64,000 nt of DNA from Megaleporinus macrocephalus (GCA_021613375.1 CM038702.1:29281349-29345348), one strand, 5' to 3'; shown: positions 23,411-35,394, counted from the stretch's first letter. Numbers and translations: made by a program. The notes: generated by a model not told the origin, from the letters alone.

Positions 23411-24440
23411 TTTAATACAGCTGTGTTGGACACAGGGAAGAAGGGATCCATTTTAACAAGATAATTTTGTCATTATCCTTTGATTAAAACTAGAACAAAG
23501 TCATCAAACCTGATCAAACAAAAACATCTAAACTAAAGACACTGATCTTCTGTGAAGCACAAATGTTCCCTAGTCAACTCTCATTAACCTCAATGCCAGT
23601 AGCAAAGCCTCTCGGTTAATCGCATTTGTCTGATTACCAAGTCGGTCAGTCCCCCAACTTATTTTAAGAGTTGTTTGGCAAGACCATCTTCATAACCTCT
23701 AAAAGAATACCACTGTGTTCCGCATCATATAAATAACGGTTTTAGGCAGCATATTGGCGGCATATTTTCTGAATGACTGCAGGCACGACAACAAGTCCGT
23801 ATTGTACCTTTCTCAGCTGAGCAATTTACGACGGGGTTATGCAAATAATACACTCGCCTGATTCAAAAATAGACTAAATAAACAATAACACATTGTTTGG
23901 GTAAAATTAAGTAACAATAAATAAACATGCAAACATATGTTTTTATTTATTAAACATCAGACTATGAATCAACGGTTAAATGAAACAGAAAACTAAACGA
24001 AGCAGAAAGGGTAAGCTCTCTTTTAATCCCATTTTATTGAATGGTGTATAACGTTTCAGCTAATTGTTTAAGTCGACCATACTTAAATGAAAACTAACCG
24101 GTAGGCCAATATTAAAATCAATACCACCTCTCACATAATGCTACGACGCGTTAAAAGGTGCTATTTTCATTTGCCGGTGTTACGTGCCTTACTGCTTGAT
24201 TAAACCATGATTATGCTACAATTTTCTTTGATTTTCGATGCCTAAAAGCGTTTTCCCGAAGAAATATTGTATTATTAAAAAAACTCTCTCTAAACCAACA
24301 ACCCAAGCTTTTATACGCCAGGAAAATGATTCATCGAAAGCTCAACGAAACCGAAGACTTCCTTACTTTTCTTAAAGCATTGACGCAACGAATTCGCATC
24401 GAATAAATGCAGCAGTTTACAAAACATAAGGTTTCAGATC
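22200..24440. other. Region between mir-183 and its candidate promoter
   Basis: Non-coding, AT-rich, with an (AT)n array at 23335-23407. If the candidate host exons at 24.4-25.4 kb are real, this is an intron or part of the pri-miR-183 cluster. No protein exon was recognised. Confidence 0.5.
23335..23407. repeat. (AT)n microsatellite
   Basis: About 73 bp of uninterrupted alternating A/T. Confidence 0.97.
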
Positions 24441-24448
24441 TGACTTAC

Positions 24449-24504
24449 CTTCGTCAGAGCAAGTTTTTTTTTATCAAGCTCGTCCATGAACAATAGTGAG
24501 TTTT
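24449..24504 (-). ncRNA. Candidate internal exon of a minus-strand transcript (pri-miR-183 host?)
   Basis: On the - strand a pyrimidine-rich acceptor (CTTCTTTGTCTCTTAG) lies just before 24504. A near-consensus donor (ACGAAG|GTAAGTCAG) follows 24449. The 56-nt exon holds an ATG opening a lysine-rich start (MDELDKKK...) that I do not recognise, so coding potential is doubtful. It lies 2.3 kb upstream of mir-183 on the same strand. Confidence 0.35.
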
Positions 24505-24705
24505 CTAAGAGACAAAGAAGTCAAAGCGCCGTCTGTGACTTCCTGGGTATCAAATAACACCTTCTGCACTGTTTCCCTGCTCATATTCTCTCTCCCCTCT
24601 TCCTTGTGTGCCTCCTTTCACCTGAAGACTTGCTGTACCTAGGCGACGGTTGTGGGTCCAGGTGCTCTAGCTTGAGGCTGCTCTGCTCTTTCCTCTTCAT
24701 GTTAA

Positions 24706-24735
24706 CACGTGCGCACGCACACGCGCGTGCGCGAA
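24706..24735. repeat. Alternating purine-pyrimidine tract (Z-DNA-prone)
   Basis: CACGTGCGCACGCACACGCG and the following GTGCGCG form about 30 bp of almost perfect alternation rich in CG/CA steps. Confidence 0.7.
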
Positions 24736-24753
24736 TTTCTACATGGTCTGTCA

Positions 24754-24780
24754 ATCTATCTATCTATCTATCTATCTATC
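24754..24780. repeat. (TCTA)n tetranucleotide microsatellite
   Basis: About 6-7 tandem ATCT units. Confidence 0.95.
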
Positions 24781-25396
24781 AAATACACAGAAAGAGAGCA
24801 AAAGAGACTATCAGTAAAAACTACCAAAGTCTATTTAGGCTGAAATAAATGTCAGAATGGCATTATAGCGTAGAATACATTTCTAGTATTATATAGAAAA
24901 GACGTGGTCCCTCCCCTGGAGAACAGATAACACAGATAACAACCAGACAGATGGCCATAAATAAATAGGCTTGCATTGGGTTTATCGGCTTTTAAGGAAG
25001 AACTAAGACATATTCTTATGTCGATTTAATGAATTTTTGCATACCAAACTTACCAGCAATCGGTATACAGCGCACATCACTAAAAGAATCCAAGAAACAT
25101 TCCAAGCACGTAAGCGAATCTATGAAAATTCTTCTTTTAAAACTGATAAATAAAAAAGACCGCAGTGTTTCTGTATTTTACGCACGTCACCATGGGCGCC
25201 GCTGTCGACGACATCCCTCCTGTGTAATACCACCAAATTCTTCTCAGCGACGACGTCATACCAAGTTCTTGAGCCCAAACATACATCACAACTGCAACAA
25301 GACTGGCAGCACTGCAGCTGACAAAAAGTTCGCCGATATATATACTAGTTAACTTTACCCACAGTCCTCTCTGCTGGACAAGCCGAGTCCACTCAC

Positions 25397-25850
25397 CTGC
25401 TGTTGATAATTAGACTGACACCTTCGTGGAAAGAAAACGAAACATTTTTTTAACCTTATTTGACTGGTGTTCAGGACGGTTCTTGTTACATCTTTTCAAA
25501 CAGAACAGCAGCCGTGAAACCAATCCCCGGGGCTCATTACCGTTTCGTCAGAGAGGAAAACGAGCCTGTTCAGGTCTTTGCCGACATAGTCGAGGAGGTA
25601 TTCATCAGATTAACTTCTGGAAAACCTGAAACCTAAGATTCGGATTACCCGTGAACGGACGAGTGAAACCTATTAATTTTTAAAATATTAATTTGATTCA
25701 CTCCACAGTCCCTAGTTCCATTCGACGTTTAGATTTCAGCCTCCACCACCTGCCAATGATACTGGGTGTTACATGATAGCGGAACGCGAGGAGCCAAGAG
25801 TGACAGATTTTGAGCTCTTCACGAACGTTGGAATGATCCAGTGGCCATCT
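25397..25850 (-). ncRNA. Candidate first exon of a minus-strand transcript
   Basis: On the - strand a consensus donor (CAGCAG|GTGAGTGG) ends this segment at 25397, inside the CpG-richer region. The upstream limit is arbitrary because no start site can be seen. It could splice to the acceptor at 24504. Open frames on the + strand here (25029-25352, 25426-25629) have no recognisable domain and are not called genes. Confidence 0.3.
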
Positions 25851-26075
25851 ACTTAAGCGCTGCTGACTATTTAAACACTCTTTATCCGTACTCGCTGTTA
25901 AATTCGTTGACCACTGAAATTAAATGTAATCTTGCCGCACAACAAATGACCCCTTTCAATATAAGACATAATTATGAGTATTAGCAGTGCTGTAAAACTG
26001 TAAGCTTTAACTTCATGTTTGTGTCACATAATTAAAAATGTTTTATGATATGAAAAAAAGGGAAGATGTAATAGG

Positions 26076-26095
26076 GTGTGTGTGTGTGTGTGTGT
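26076..26095. repeat. (GT)n microsatellite
   Basis: Short uninterrupted GT run. Confidence 0.9.
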
Positions 26096-27438
26096 ATTTA
26101 TACATGCTCAGAACAATGTCCTCACTTAATTTAAGAATATTATTGTTCTATACTTGTGAGGGCATATACAACTAGAACACACACATGAACACACACACAA
26201 ACACACATACACATGTCCATAAAAGCCAGCCATCCAAGGAGGAATCCTGTTATACAAGCAACAAAAAATTTACCGTAAAATACTTTAAGCGTGGGAATTC
26301 AGTTTACTTTTGAGGCGAGTACATCATTCCCGCAACATAATGAATTAGTTTCAAGTATATTTAATATTTGCACATCATATTAGTCCTTGCTACTACTATA
26401 CTTGCCAGCGTCATGTCATTATTCAGCGTATTTCTTAACATATTGCACCGTATCTTTCTTCATTTTTAGAAGAGTTTTAAATTGTTTTTAATTAGAACGT
26501 AATTTATAAATTAGTAGCAAGCCTGTCCGTTGCCACTGCAATCAAGCCTGCAACATGAGAGCCACTGCCCCTTTTGACCCAACCAGTCATACAGATCCTC
26601 CCATCTCATATGTCACTCTATGGATCGCATTTCAGTAGTCTATTTATGAGTAAAGGATGTGGTTCGGGGTTAGTTTATATACTTTTTACATTCATTGCAA
26701 CGCCTGGGCTAATAAGGTCCGTGATGATTTGCAAGGTTCAAAATTAAAGCTTATTTGCACGTGAATAGAGCACAGTTAATCTCATCCAAATGACTATAAA
26801 ATTCCTTAAACCTTTTAAGATAATTTTTCTTCAACCCATGGGCATCTACATGTTTTCAGCAAAATTATTTAAAACGGTAATCTGGGATTAGTATCCTGTT
26901 CAAGCATCTGTTCCTCATCATGCACATCATGTTAACGTTAACCGTTTTCCTACCACACATACATTTGTGTGCTGTAATACTAGGCATGAAAAATTAAACA
27001 TGGCTTTCTCTACCGGTACGCGAAATTCGCAATGATAATATGAGTACGATTTCGAGACTCAATTTGTTCTGACCTTCGCATATTATAACGACGCAGCGAA
27101 ATTCAGCTGCTTCGATTTTTTAAGTGATACTCCATAAATAGCATTATAGGGTTAGGGTTAAGATTAATTGTGCCTTCTGTAAATAAAAATACACGTGCTT
27201 AGAAATGCCTGTTCTTTTTATCACTCACTCTGTGGGCTCATTTACCGTGAAACACTGAAACGAACACAACATACATCACTAACAGATGTATTATGTGCAG
27301 GATTTTATGGTGATTGGTCGAGTTAATTTAAAAGATAATCGCCAATACAACTCTTCTTGAGTGTATCTTGAGTGGTGATTCTTGAGTGGCACTGGCATGC
27401 TCTAAAATGAGGGTATCAGACACAGCAGCACTAGTAGC

Positions 27439-27489
<51 letters not shown>
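27439..27489. repeat. (ATA)n trinucleotide microsatellite
   Basis: About 17 tandem AAT units. Confidence 0.97.
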
Positions 27490-28479
27490 GGCCAGCCCAT
27501 TAAGAACGTCAGAAGTTAGAGGGAGTAGATTGTACTAAAACCAATTAAAGGCTAAACTAGTAGATAATTTGGGAAATAAGTATATTATGTATATTATGCA
27601 GAATCAAAAGCCAGGAGGATGAGGATGTTAAGGAAAGTGTCAACAGCAGAGAGAAAGAGATCAGTGAAGAGCTGTGCAAGATGTGCCAGATTAAAAAGGG
27701 TTTATAGAGACTACTTCTAGTGAGAATAACTGATGAATCAAACAGCACGAATAGAACCCTATCCGTTACTTTAGCTATGAAGGAGAAGTTGGAGATAGAA
27801 CTTTAATTTGAGCTTGAAGAAGAATCTAAGAATGACACTGTAATGCAGTGATAACAGTGTAACATCAACAGTTACTGCTGTGTTGATAGTGGTCCACCAC
27901 CCTAAGAATATATGCTCAGTGTTGATTCTATGATGATCTGTCTTCTTTAATGAACATCACATTGATGGATTAATTGACCAGTAACAGCTATAAACATACA
28001 TAGTTGTATTCTACCTATAAAGTGGGGGAGCAGCATAGCCAATAGACAAAATGAGGCATGACCATATGGACAAAATATTCCTGCATGACCATATGGCAGA
28101 ACTTTTGAGGAGAGGCTTTGCGAGATGGTCAGAAATTATAAATATCTATGTATATGATGTCACTTCACCTGGGCACACACAGGGTACAGAACAGCTGATG
28201 CAAGAACAACAAAACCCAAATCAATTTGAATTTACCAACCTCAGTTACTAACATTGGCAACATGGTGACAAATGACATCATTTGACAACCAGATGATAAA
28301 AAAATGTACAAATACATTTTGGCAACACTTTATTTTGAGTGGTTCTTTATAGATGATTATTAAAGAATATAAGTAATTAATCATACAGCAGTCAAGCATC
28401 TGAAAACATAAAATATCATATTTTATTAAATAGATGTATTGTTCACATGTTCAATGAGGTAGTCTTAATATTACTTTCA

Positions 28480-28760
28480 TTAAGCAAAAACCTTACATAA
28501 AACCTAACTCTGACTCTGGGCCAAAGCTTAACTTCAACCTAAAACCGCATCCTAATCCTAGCCCTAACCCTGCCTATAACTTTAACCTCAACCCAAAACC
28601 TAATCCTGACCCTAATCTTAACCAAAATCTAATCCAGTTACAGGATGGTGTCAGCAGCATGTCTAGAAAAGCTTGTTGAGGATGTTGAGATGGACTATTT
28701 GTTACATGCACAGTGGCTTCTCAAGTTAACATCCACAGACAAACTTGTACCCTTCAAATA
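28480..28760. repeat. Dispersed repeat with degenerate CCTAA-type array, copy 1
   Basis: A run of diverged 6-bp CCTAAC/CCTGAC-like units (about 28500-28640) is followed by GGATGGTGTCAGCAGCATG. The same order (degenerate array, then GGTATGGTGTCAGCAGCATG) recurs at 56160-56420, so both are copies of one element. Confidence 0.65.
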
Positions 28761-28905
28761 AAGTGAAAACATCTGAATTCAGCAGATTATTAATACATTT
28801 TATTTACCCAGTTAATTACAAGTCTCTTGAGTTGTTATGTTACAACTTTTATTAGAAAAGATTGTTAAAGTCCCACACAAATCATAACTGAGGGTCTTAT
28901 TTAAA

Positions 28906-29700
28906 TCAGGGCCTCTGCAGGAGAACAGAAGGCTGGTGACTGGCAGATATTGGGACTATGGCATGTCTGGCCATAGATATGTTCCACTGATCAGTAAAAC
29001 CACTTGCAATACCCACTGGCTTGGTTGTGGTATGCAGTTGTGTGGTGAAGATGCACCCCAGGAACCTTAGCCACACTGTTCCAGATCTCAGAGGTGAACT
29101 GAGGGCTGCTGTCCACAGAAATGTCAAAGGCAACACAAAAGAAATATGTAATCCATGTGCCAATGAATATTAACGTTATCAATTAAGGCAGAATAGCTTC
29201 AGGCCATCTTGTAATGCAGCCCATTAAATGGCCCAATGACCCATTGTTTGTGCACCATCCTCACCACATGGTCTAATGCATCTGTGGTGATAAAAGTGGC
29301 CACATTGGGTGATGAGTGTGCAAGCATGGTAGCTTTAGTCAGCGCATGCTGTGTACTATCCATTGCCAGGAGCCTTTCACTAGTCCAGTCCATCATGCAT
29401 TTAGTAGCTTTACCCTTCACTGCCATATAGAGGGAATGCATAAGGCTGGTTGCCCATGGGACAAATTGGTCCCTTCCTTCACCCTGGCAGGAAGCGTAAC
29501 AGCCCCAGCACTGATGATATGGTGACCAAGGAAGTCAGTGGTAGGCAGCTCAAAGTGGCACTTCACTGGGTTGGAAATTAGTAAAAAATGCTGACAGACA
29601 CTTAAACAAGATTCTGAGAGGCCATAGATGTTAATTTTGAAAGTGCTAGCAACTAGTATGTTTTCCAGGTATCTTAAAAAATGGCAGGACACTGTCCATT
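28906..29700 (-). pseudogene. Decayed Ty3/Gypsy-type pol fragment
   Basis: Read on the - strand, three gypsy-like segments follow in the normal pol order. First is a reverse-transcriptase end with a FLGHHI motif (about 29692-29417). Next comes an RNase H-like part with an ITTDALD motif (about 29441-29199). Last is an integrase core piece with PQFTSEIWNSVA and TTAYHNQA (about 29182-28990). The segments lie in different frames with stops between them, no long terminal repeats or gag were found, and the catalytic set is incomplete. It is an old, inactive copy. Confidence 0.8.
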
Positions 29701-32400
29701 AGGCACTGTCTGGGAGGCGTTCTTTAACACAAATGGCATATGGACTTTAAAAGACCCACCAACGGGGTGATCGCAATTCAGTTAAAGCTGTCTCATCTGC
29801 ATGTAGTAGTTGCAGAAAATGCTCTCTAAAAAGAAAACATGGCTGATTATCTCCCAGAAAAAGACATTTGCTTTATTAGCTGTGATGGTTTGGAAATGCC
29901 TAAGTCAGGTAACGAAAGCAGCCAGCATGCATGCTCAGATCCAGTTTCAAAGTTTTCAGGAGAAGCATTTATCATCCTCTAGGGCTTCTGGAGGACACTT
30001 ACCACTCTGTTGCCATACTAAAAAACACTCTGAAATTATTTGAAGAGACCTTAGGGGACCAATCTTCCACAAAAAAGGTGGTCCCAGGCACAAAAATGTA
30101 GTCTCAGGCAGAGGAGCAGGGATGGAAAATTAAAGCTTGCAATGAATAAAATAGGCTTCCATTGTGGCTCCTCAAGAAAACTCCTGCATCACTGTCTCTG
30201 CATTAAGCTACAATATTGTCATACCTTCATTGCAGGCTGCTATCGAGATGAAACTAAAGTAACTTTTGTAGTTTTAAAAACTACTGCCACTATTGGCCAT
30301 TTATTCCCCTGACACTGTTGGGATAATTTCATAGCCCCCCAAAATATCTTCTGATCACTTCCCACTTCTGCCTGTAGAAAAAACACAAACTTATTCCTGA
30401 GTTCAATCCACATAGTGAGGCACGTTTCCCTAAAAGTTTAGCTAAACCTACAATTTAAAAGTTCAGCTTGAAACTAGCCAACAAAACTTGCTGGCTATAA
30501 AAGAAAGAAAACAGAAGCTGACAGCTACTAATTTATCCTCACTCACAGGTATACTCTGCAAGTTCCCATGCTGATGGCTTATGGGATGTAAAAATCTGCA
30601 AAGTTTGGTGGATTGGTTTTTGTGTGACATTACCTTAGCTTGTCACACTCCCCCCAACCTAGCCCTAACCCTAACCCTAACCCTAATTGTTCAGAGGGCT
30701 GTATCTCTTAAATAATTTGCTCAGGCCGTCAGGGTGTACCACATATACTAGTTTGGTGATTCTAAGATAAAAGTACAAGTTTTATCTTCTTATGACCTTG
30801 AGTTGCCTCTGCAAACTTGAAACACCGTGAGATAACTTGTCCTCTTAAGCTCATTTTAACACACCTGGATCAGAAATTCTGGGGCAAATTGTTCAGCTTT
30901 TTGTGCTTGTACAAAAAAATGTATGGGTTAGACGGAGATGCCTGATGACATATTGGAGCACTGGTCCCCTAGGTAAGTGGGAACACTTGTACTGGCAATG
31001 ATCAGTAACAACAGGTCAAAACTAAGTGGTTTGCAGATTGTCAGGTTGTCAGATTGTCAGATTGCGCAGGGGGTTATATCGTCTTTTGAGTATAGTGGCT
31101 CTATACCTTCACCTGACTTTCCTGGACCTTAAAACATATTTTTGGCAGGCCCCATGTTTTACCCTAACACCTAAGATTCTCTAGAGGCAAAATTAAGATT
31201 GTGTGGAGCTAAAATATTAGGGCTATTGAGCTACTTTAAGGTGCACCCGTTGCTGGCATGTAACTGTACACAACCTGTAGAAAAAACAGAAAAACTAAAA
31301 AAGCATGGCCATTGAACAGCTGCACATGAGCCAACATAAGCCAAGGTCCCAATATCAACCAAGAGGGGAATAAAACATCCCAATGCAAATTTCAACTAAA
31401 TGCAATCAAATTGTCATAGCCATGTTCTAGCATCTAGTCTAGAATTCTGTATATTAGATCATTAATGGAAATAAATTCATGAGTAACAATGAAATTACAT
31501 ACAATGTTCTGTCAATGACCAAATTCATTTTGTATACTTTATGGGAACCAGGTCACAAATTGTTCACCTAATACATTTTCCTCTTGGTAAATGCTTATAA
31601 TGAAAAAGTACTTTAAGTTTACCACTGCACTCAAGCCATCATTGTCACCATTTGTATTTATTCTATTTATTGTCTGTTTGTACTATTGTCATGCATGTAC
31701 TGTTGTCAGTTCTCTGTTAAATGAAGCACCATGTTCCATAGGTTCTGTGTGTAAGTCCTCATGCAACACATTTGTGGTGAGAAGGAATGACAATAAATCT
31801 GACAAAAAAAAAACTTACCATACAATACAATCAATGTATGTATTAAATATTACTTAGTATTAACATACATACATCATCACAGTGACCACTCATGCAACTA
31901 TGATGGTCTGTTTTAATTATACAAGCCATTTGGAGCTTTGCATTACATCATGGAGGATTGCAGCCTTCTTGGCCATCGCATTGCAGTTAAATGAGCTCTA
32001 AATATTTCATTGAGGGGCTCATGTTGCTGCTCACATTGTCGGAGGTCAGGCTTTTGGAAAGTACACTGGTGTACACATCAAGCCACAAGCACCCTGAAAA
32101 CAATGTATTCTCCCCTTGACTTAAGTTTTTAAGGCAGCTAGAAAGAGTTTCTAGTCAGAAGACTGAATATAATTTAACAGATTATCCTTTAAAAAGTCTT
32201 CTCTAGTTCTCCAGGACTACTATTCAGCTACAGCCACTACCAGGGCAGATGGTCAAGTTAGGGTTTAAGGTAAGCGTTCCCATTCGTGTTACGTAGTGTT
32301 AACAATTTCTTCAAAATATAAAAGGTTTAGGGTCACTGTTTAGAGTTAGCTAGATTAGTTACTATAAGTAAATATTTCTTAATATGCATGTGATTTTGTC
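29700..32400. other. Intergenic, probably repeat-derived
   Basis: No supported gene. It includes the short telomere-like array at 30660-30686 and a short GATTGTCA-type tandem near 31035-31065. Parts may belong to the neighbouring gypsy relic but could not be assigned. Confidence 0.4.
30660..30686. repeat. Short interstitial telomere-like (CCCTAA)n array
   Basis: About four CCCTAA units in a row within AGCCCTAACCCTAACCC and onward, with one diverged unit at the left. Confidence 0.9.
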
Positions 32401-32417
32401 ATAAAGATTAATACTTT

Positions 32418-32515
32418 ATGTATGACATGGCACAACCAGGCTACAAATACTCTCCACAATCCCAGTCAGGTTTGTATGATCTAGGCAGTTTTGAGAATGA
32501 CTATACATTCGCCAG
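32418..32515 (+). other. Unexplained exon-like segment
   Basis: A + strand open stretch rich in Tyr, Ser, Gln and Gly (YKYSPQSQSGLYDLGSFEND) ends at TTCGCCA|GTAAGTGC, a consensus donor. I do not recognise the protein and see no convincing partner exon nearby, so it may be chance or a relic of a lost gene. Confidence 0.2.
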
Positions 32516-33744
32516 TAAGTGCATTTACCACTGTAAATATAGGAGAAAACGTGTATTGCAAATGAGGCAATCGTTTTTATATCATGCAGAGTATATGTAG
32601 AGCAAACCTCAAATTCCTTAAATTCAAATTCCCGGAACCCATTACATGCCTGCCATCTAGCGGGGATAGAAAGAAATACCATTTCTGTAATAGGACCTCC
32701 CCAGCCAACCTTTAACATTAAATGACATGAGACACTGTAAAAGCACTTCAAGTACATACTTAAAGACATTTCCGTTTATTTTATGGCAGGTTACTAATAA
32801 AAAAATTAAGCCACTATAATAAAGTTTACACACATTTTATTTAAAAAAGGTTATTGTTACAGTTTATTGTACACAACTAATTAAGAGGTTATAATCCTAC
32901 AGACAAGGAGCACTTGTCCTTTGTAACAGGCATGCCCACATGACAAATTGAAAACTATGAAAAATTAATTGAAAAGTGAATTCCCATAATACCTTGATTG
33001 CATTCTTTAAAATAAAAACAAAAGTAATACAACAAATCAAGCATTTGAAAGATCATGCGCTATGCCCTCCATATGCAATGCATTTAAAGCACACATCTGT
33101 GGGGGCTGGGAGTAAATGAGGTGGATTGTACACTAAATCCATCACAAGAACCTTAAGATACCATTTAAACTTCGTAATAAAGTACTTTCTTAATTGCACT
33201 ATTACACACCACAAAATCCTGTCCATGTTCAACGGTTAAATCCTACTGTGTACTATGTATACTTGACAAATCAATTAGTAATATGACATTAAAATTATTA
33301 TTTAGGAAAATAGCTGATTGTACACAAGCCTAATATGCTGCAAAGACCACCAAAAGCACTCAATTATTTTATCTAAACTTCTGTATTCCTAACAGAGGTA
33401 ATAATTAACATTAAAAAAGGAACTGAAATGCCAAGCTCAAGCAAAGGGTACCTAAGTATTAGTAAAGGTAAGCCTTTGGGATACTACCCACTTCATAATA
33501 AAACTGTTTATTCTAAAACAGAAAACAGCTAAACTGTTTTAGTTCCTCTCATTTAAAGGTAAAAGACAAGAGGTAATTTCTGTCAAGATGGATACCAATT
33601 TAATTATGTTTTCAGTCCTTTAACTGACACAGTTTAGAGTAGAGGTCACTGAGCCTCTCTGTGTACTTTGCAGACAGTGCTTTTTTTCTTCCTGTTAGAT
33701 AACAGATATATGTGTGCTTGCGGGAGGATGATCAAATACAAATT

Positions 33745-34140
33745 TCTGTTACTTCTATTGTAAACTCTTTTTGTACCTTACCAACTAGACAAAAACAATG
33801 AAAATGGAGGAGGTGGAGCAAGAAAAAGTAAGTGAAAAAAAGGAAGAAGAATAAAAATAAGAATGATGAGAAGTAAGGAGGAGGACAAAAAAAAAAGAAA
33901 CTGTACCTTTCACTGTAAACTCATTGTTGTATCTTAGCAACTGGTCAAAAAAAAGAAAGGAGGAGGAGGAAAAAACTAAAAGGAAATAGGATAAAACACA
34001 GGATACAAAAAGTTGTAATTTCTTGCCCCCCTCATTCTATCAACGTGACAAAAAACACAGGAGAAGAAAGGAGGAAGAAAAGAAGAAAAAGGAGGATAAG
34101 AATGCAGTGGAAAAGTAAGGGAAGAAAAATAAGAACTAGG
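33745..34140. repeat. Diverged tandem repeat, about 3 units, purine-rich
   Basis: Three units of about 115-150 bp each begin with a TTGTAAACTC / CTGTAAACTC / TTGTAATTTC-type block followed by an A/G-rich tail (GGAGGAGG, AAGAAAGG). The units start near 33745, 33896 and 34011. The tract lies 3' of the ube2h stop and may fall within its 3'UTR. Confidence 0.65.
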
Positions 34141-34542
34141 AGAAGTCCCTGCAAAGACAGTTATGCTGTCACAGCATACTGTTGTGGTGCCCACAACGCT
34201 GTCACAACATTGAAATGTAATTCTTCAGAAAGTTGCAACAATGTTATCTTGACAACTTTGTGATAGCACAGTGGCAACATTGTCTGTATGCTGTCGCAAC
34301 CTCCTAGAATCCCTCATACATTCAATTACATCTGCTTATAATTTTGTACAGTTGCCAACAGAGAAATAATACCATAAACCAACATTATTTCATCATTATA
34401 CATGTCTAAGGGACCATCATTTAAAGAAATGAACTGAATTTTTGGATCAGTGTGGTATATTCTAGTGTTTAAATTTTATCACTTTAAACCCACATTTTCA
34501 AACTCACCTGTGTTTTCAAATATTACCCATCATGGACACATA

Positions 34543-34565
34543 CTCTATCTATCCATCCATCCATC

Positions 34566-34640
<75 letters not shown>
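34543..34640. repeat. (ATCC)n plus (TA)n compound microsatellite
   Basis: Short ATCC/ATCT units are followed by about 72 bp of TA repeats. The open frames across it encode only YIYI runs and are not genes. Confidence 0.97.
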
Positions 34641-34641
<1 letters not shown>

Positions 34642-35394
34642 AAATATGGGGGGACAGAAAGAAAGAGAGAGAGAATAACACAAACAAAAAAATTGTCAGT
34701 GTTAAAACAATCATTTTCCATTCATTGTGCTTTGTCCTTAAAGACAGGTTCATGCTCTTCCGGGTTTAAATGAATATAGTACATAGCCTCTGTTTAACTA
34801 TTCAGGGTGTTTGTATGTAACATTGTTTACTGCCTACTGACCAGCTAACACTACACATTGCATGGCATAACAACATGCCAAATACAAACCACACTGCGTT
34901 TAACTCACCCCACAGTCTTCCATGATAACACACGTTTGCCAGTCATGTGAGAAATCAGATTAGTAAAAATGCACTATGGGAGAGTTTATTTCTGTTATAA
35001 TAGTTGAATTTAAATATTTAAACCTTATTTAAACCTGAAACAAAGTAAAGAAATACCACCACTGTTGCAGAGTACATACTTGCAGGGAAAATACTGACCA
35101 GTATTGACTGTTCCATTTTTAAGCCCATCATTCAAATTAATAAATAGTCTAACATTCAAGCTTTTCCTTATGTCTTAGAAACCAGTCCTTGAAGGGGGTG
35201 AGCACTCTATAAAGCAAGACACATTTGAGACAAAAATTGTGAAAATCAAACTGATTATTTTGGTTATATTTTTAAGTAGATGAAAAGATGAACAAGATAA
35301 TGCCATGTTTCATTCCTGACCATGTATTTTGCTCGTGTATGGCAAAATAATTTTGACATTACTTTCACAATAACCCCCTCCCCTCCCCCCGCCA

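Larger units (their letters stand above)
24400..25900 (-). promoter_or_regulatory. CpG-richer region, candidate promoter of the mir-183/96/182 transcript
   Basis: This interval has visibly more CpG than its surroundings (for example GCGACGACGTCATACC near 25247, CGCACGCACACGCGCG near 24714 and several CG sites at 25500-25640). It contains two strong minus-strand donors (24449 and 25397). In mammals the cluster is transcribed from a promoter a few kb upstream of mir-183, and the position here fits. There is no direct evidence of a start site. Confidence 0.35.
25900..28480. other. Intergenic region without recognised genes
   Basis: Low-GC DNA with microsatellites at 26076-26095 and 27439-27489. 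A 14-bp direct repeat (GCATGACCATATGG) occurs twice within 28056-28098. Nothing coding was recognised. Confidence 0.5.

Noticed and set aside
25029..25629. Two + strand open frames of 107 and 67 codons in the CpG-richer region
   Set aside because: No recognisable domain and no splice context; the length is expected where stops are rarer.
30660..30686. Trace of a chromosome-end fusion
   Set aside because: Only about four units, not head to head, and related degenerate arrays in the window belong to a dispersed repeat.
32416..32769. 117-codon minus-strand frame
   Set aside because: No domain or family resemblance; overlaps the exon-like + strand segment.
34450..34773. Open frames encoding YIYIYI repeats on both strands
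   Set aside because: Produced by a (TA)n microsatellite, not coding.
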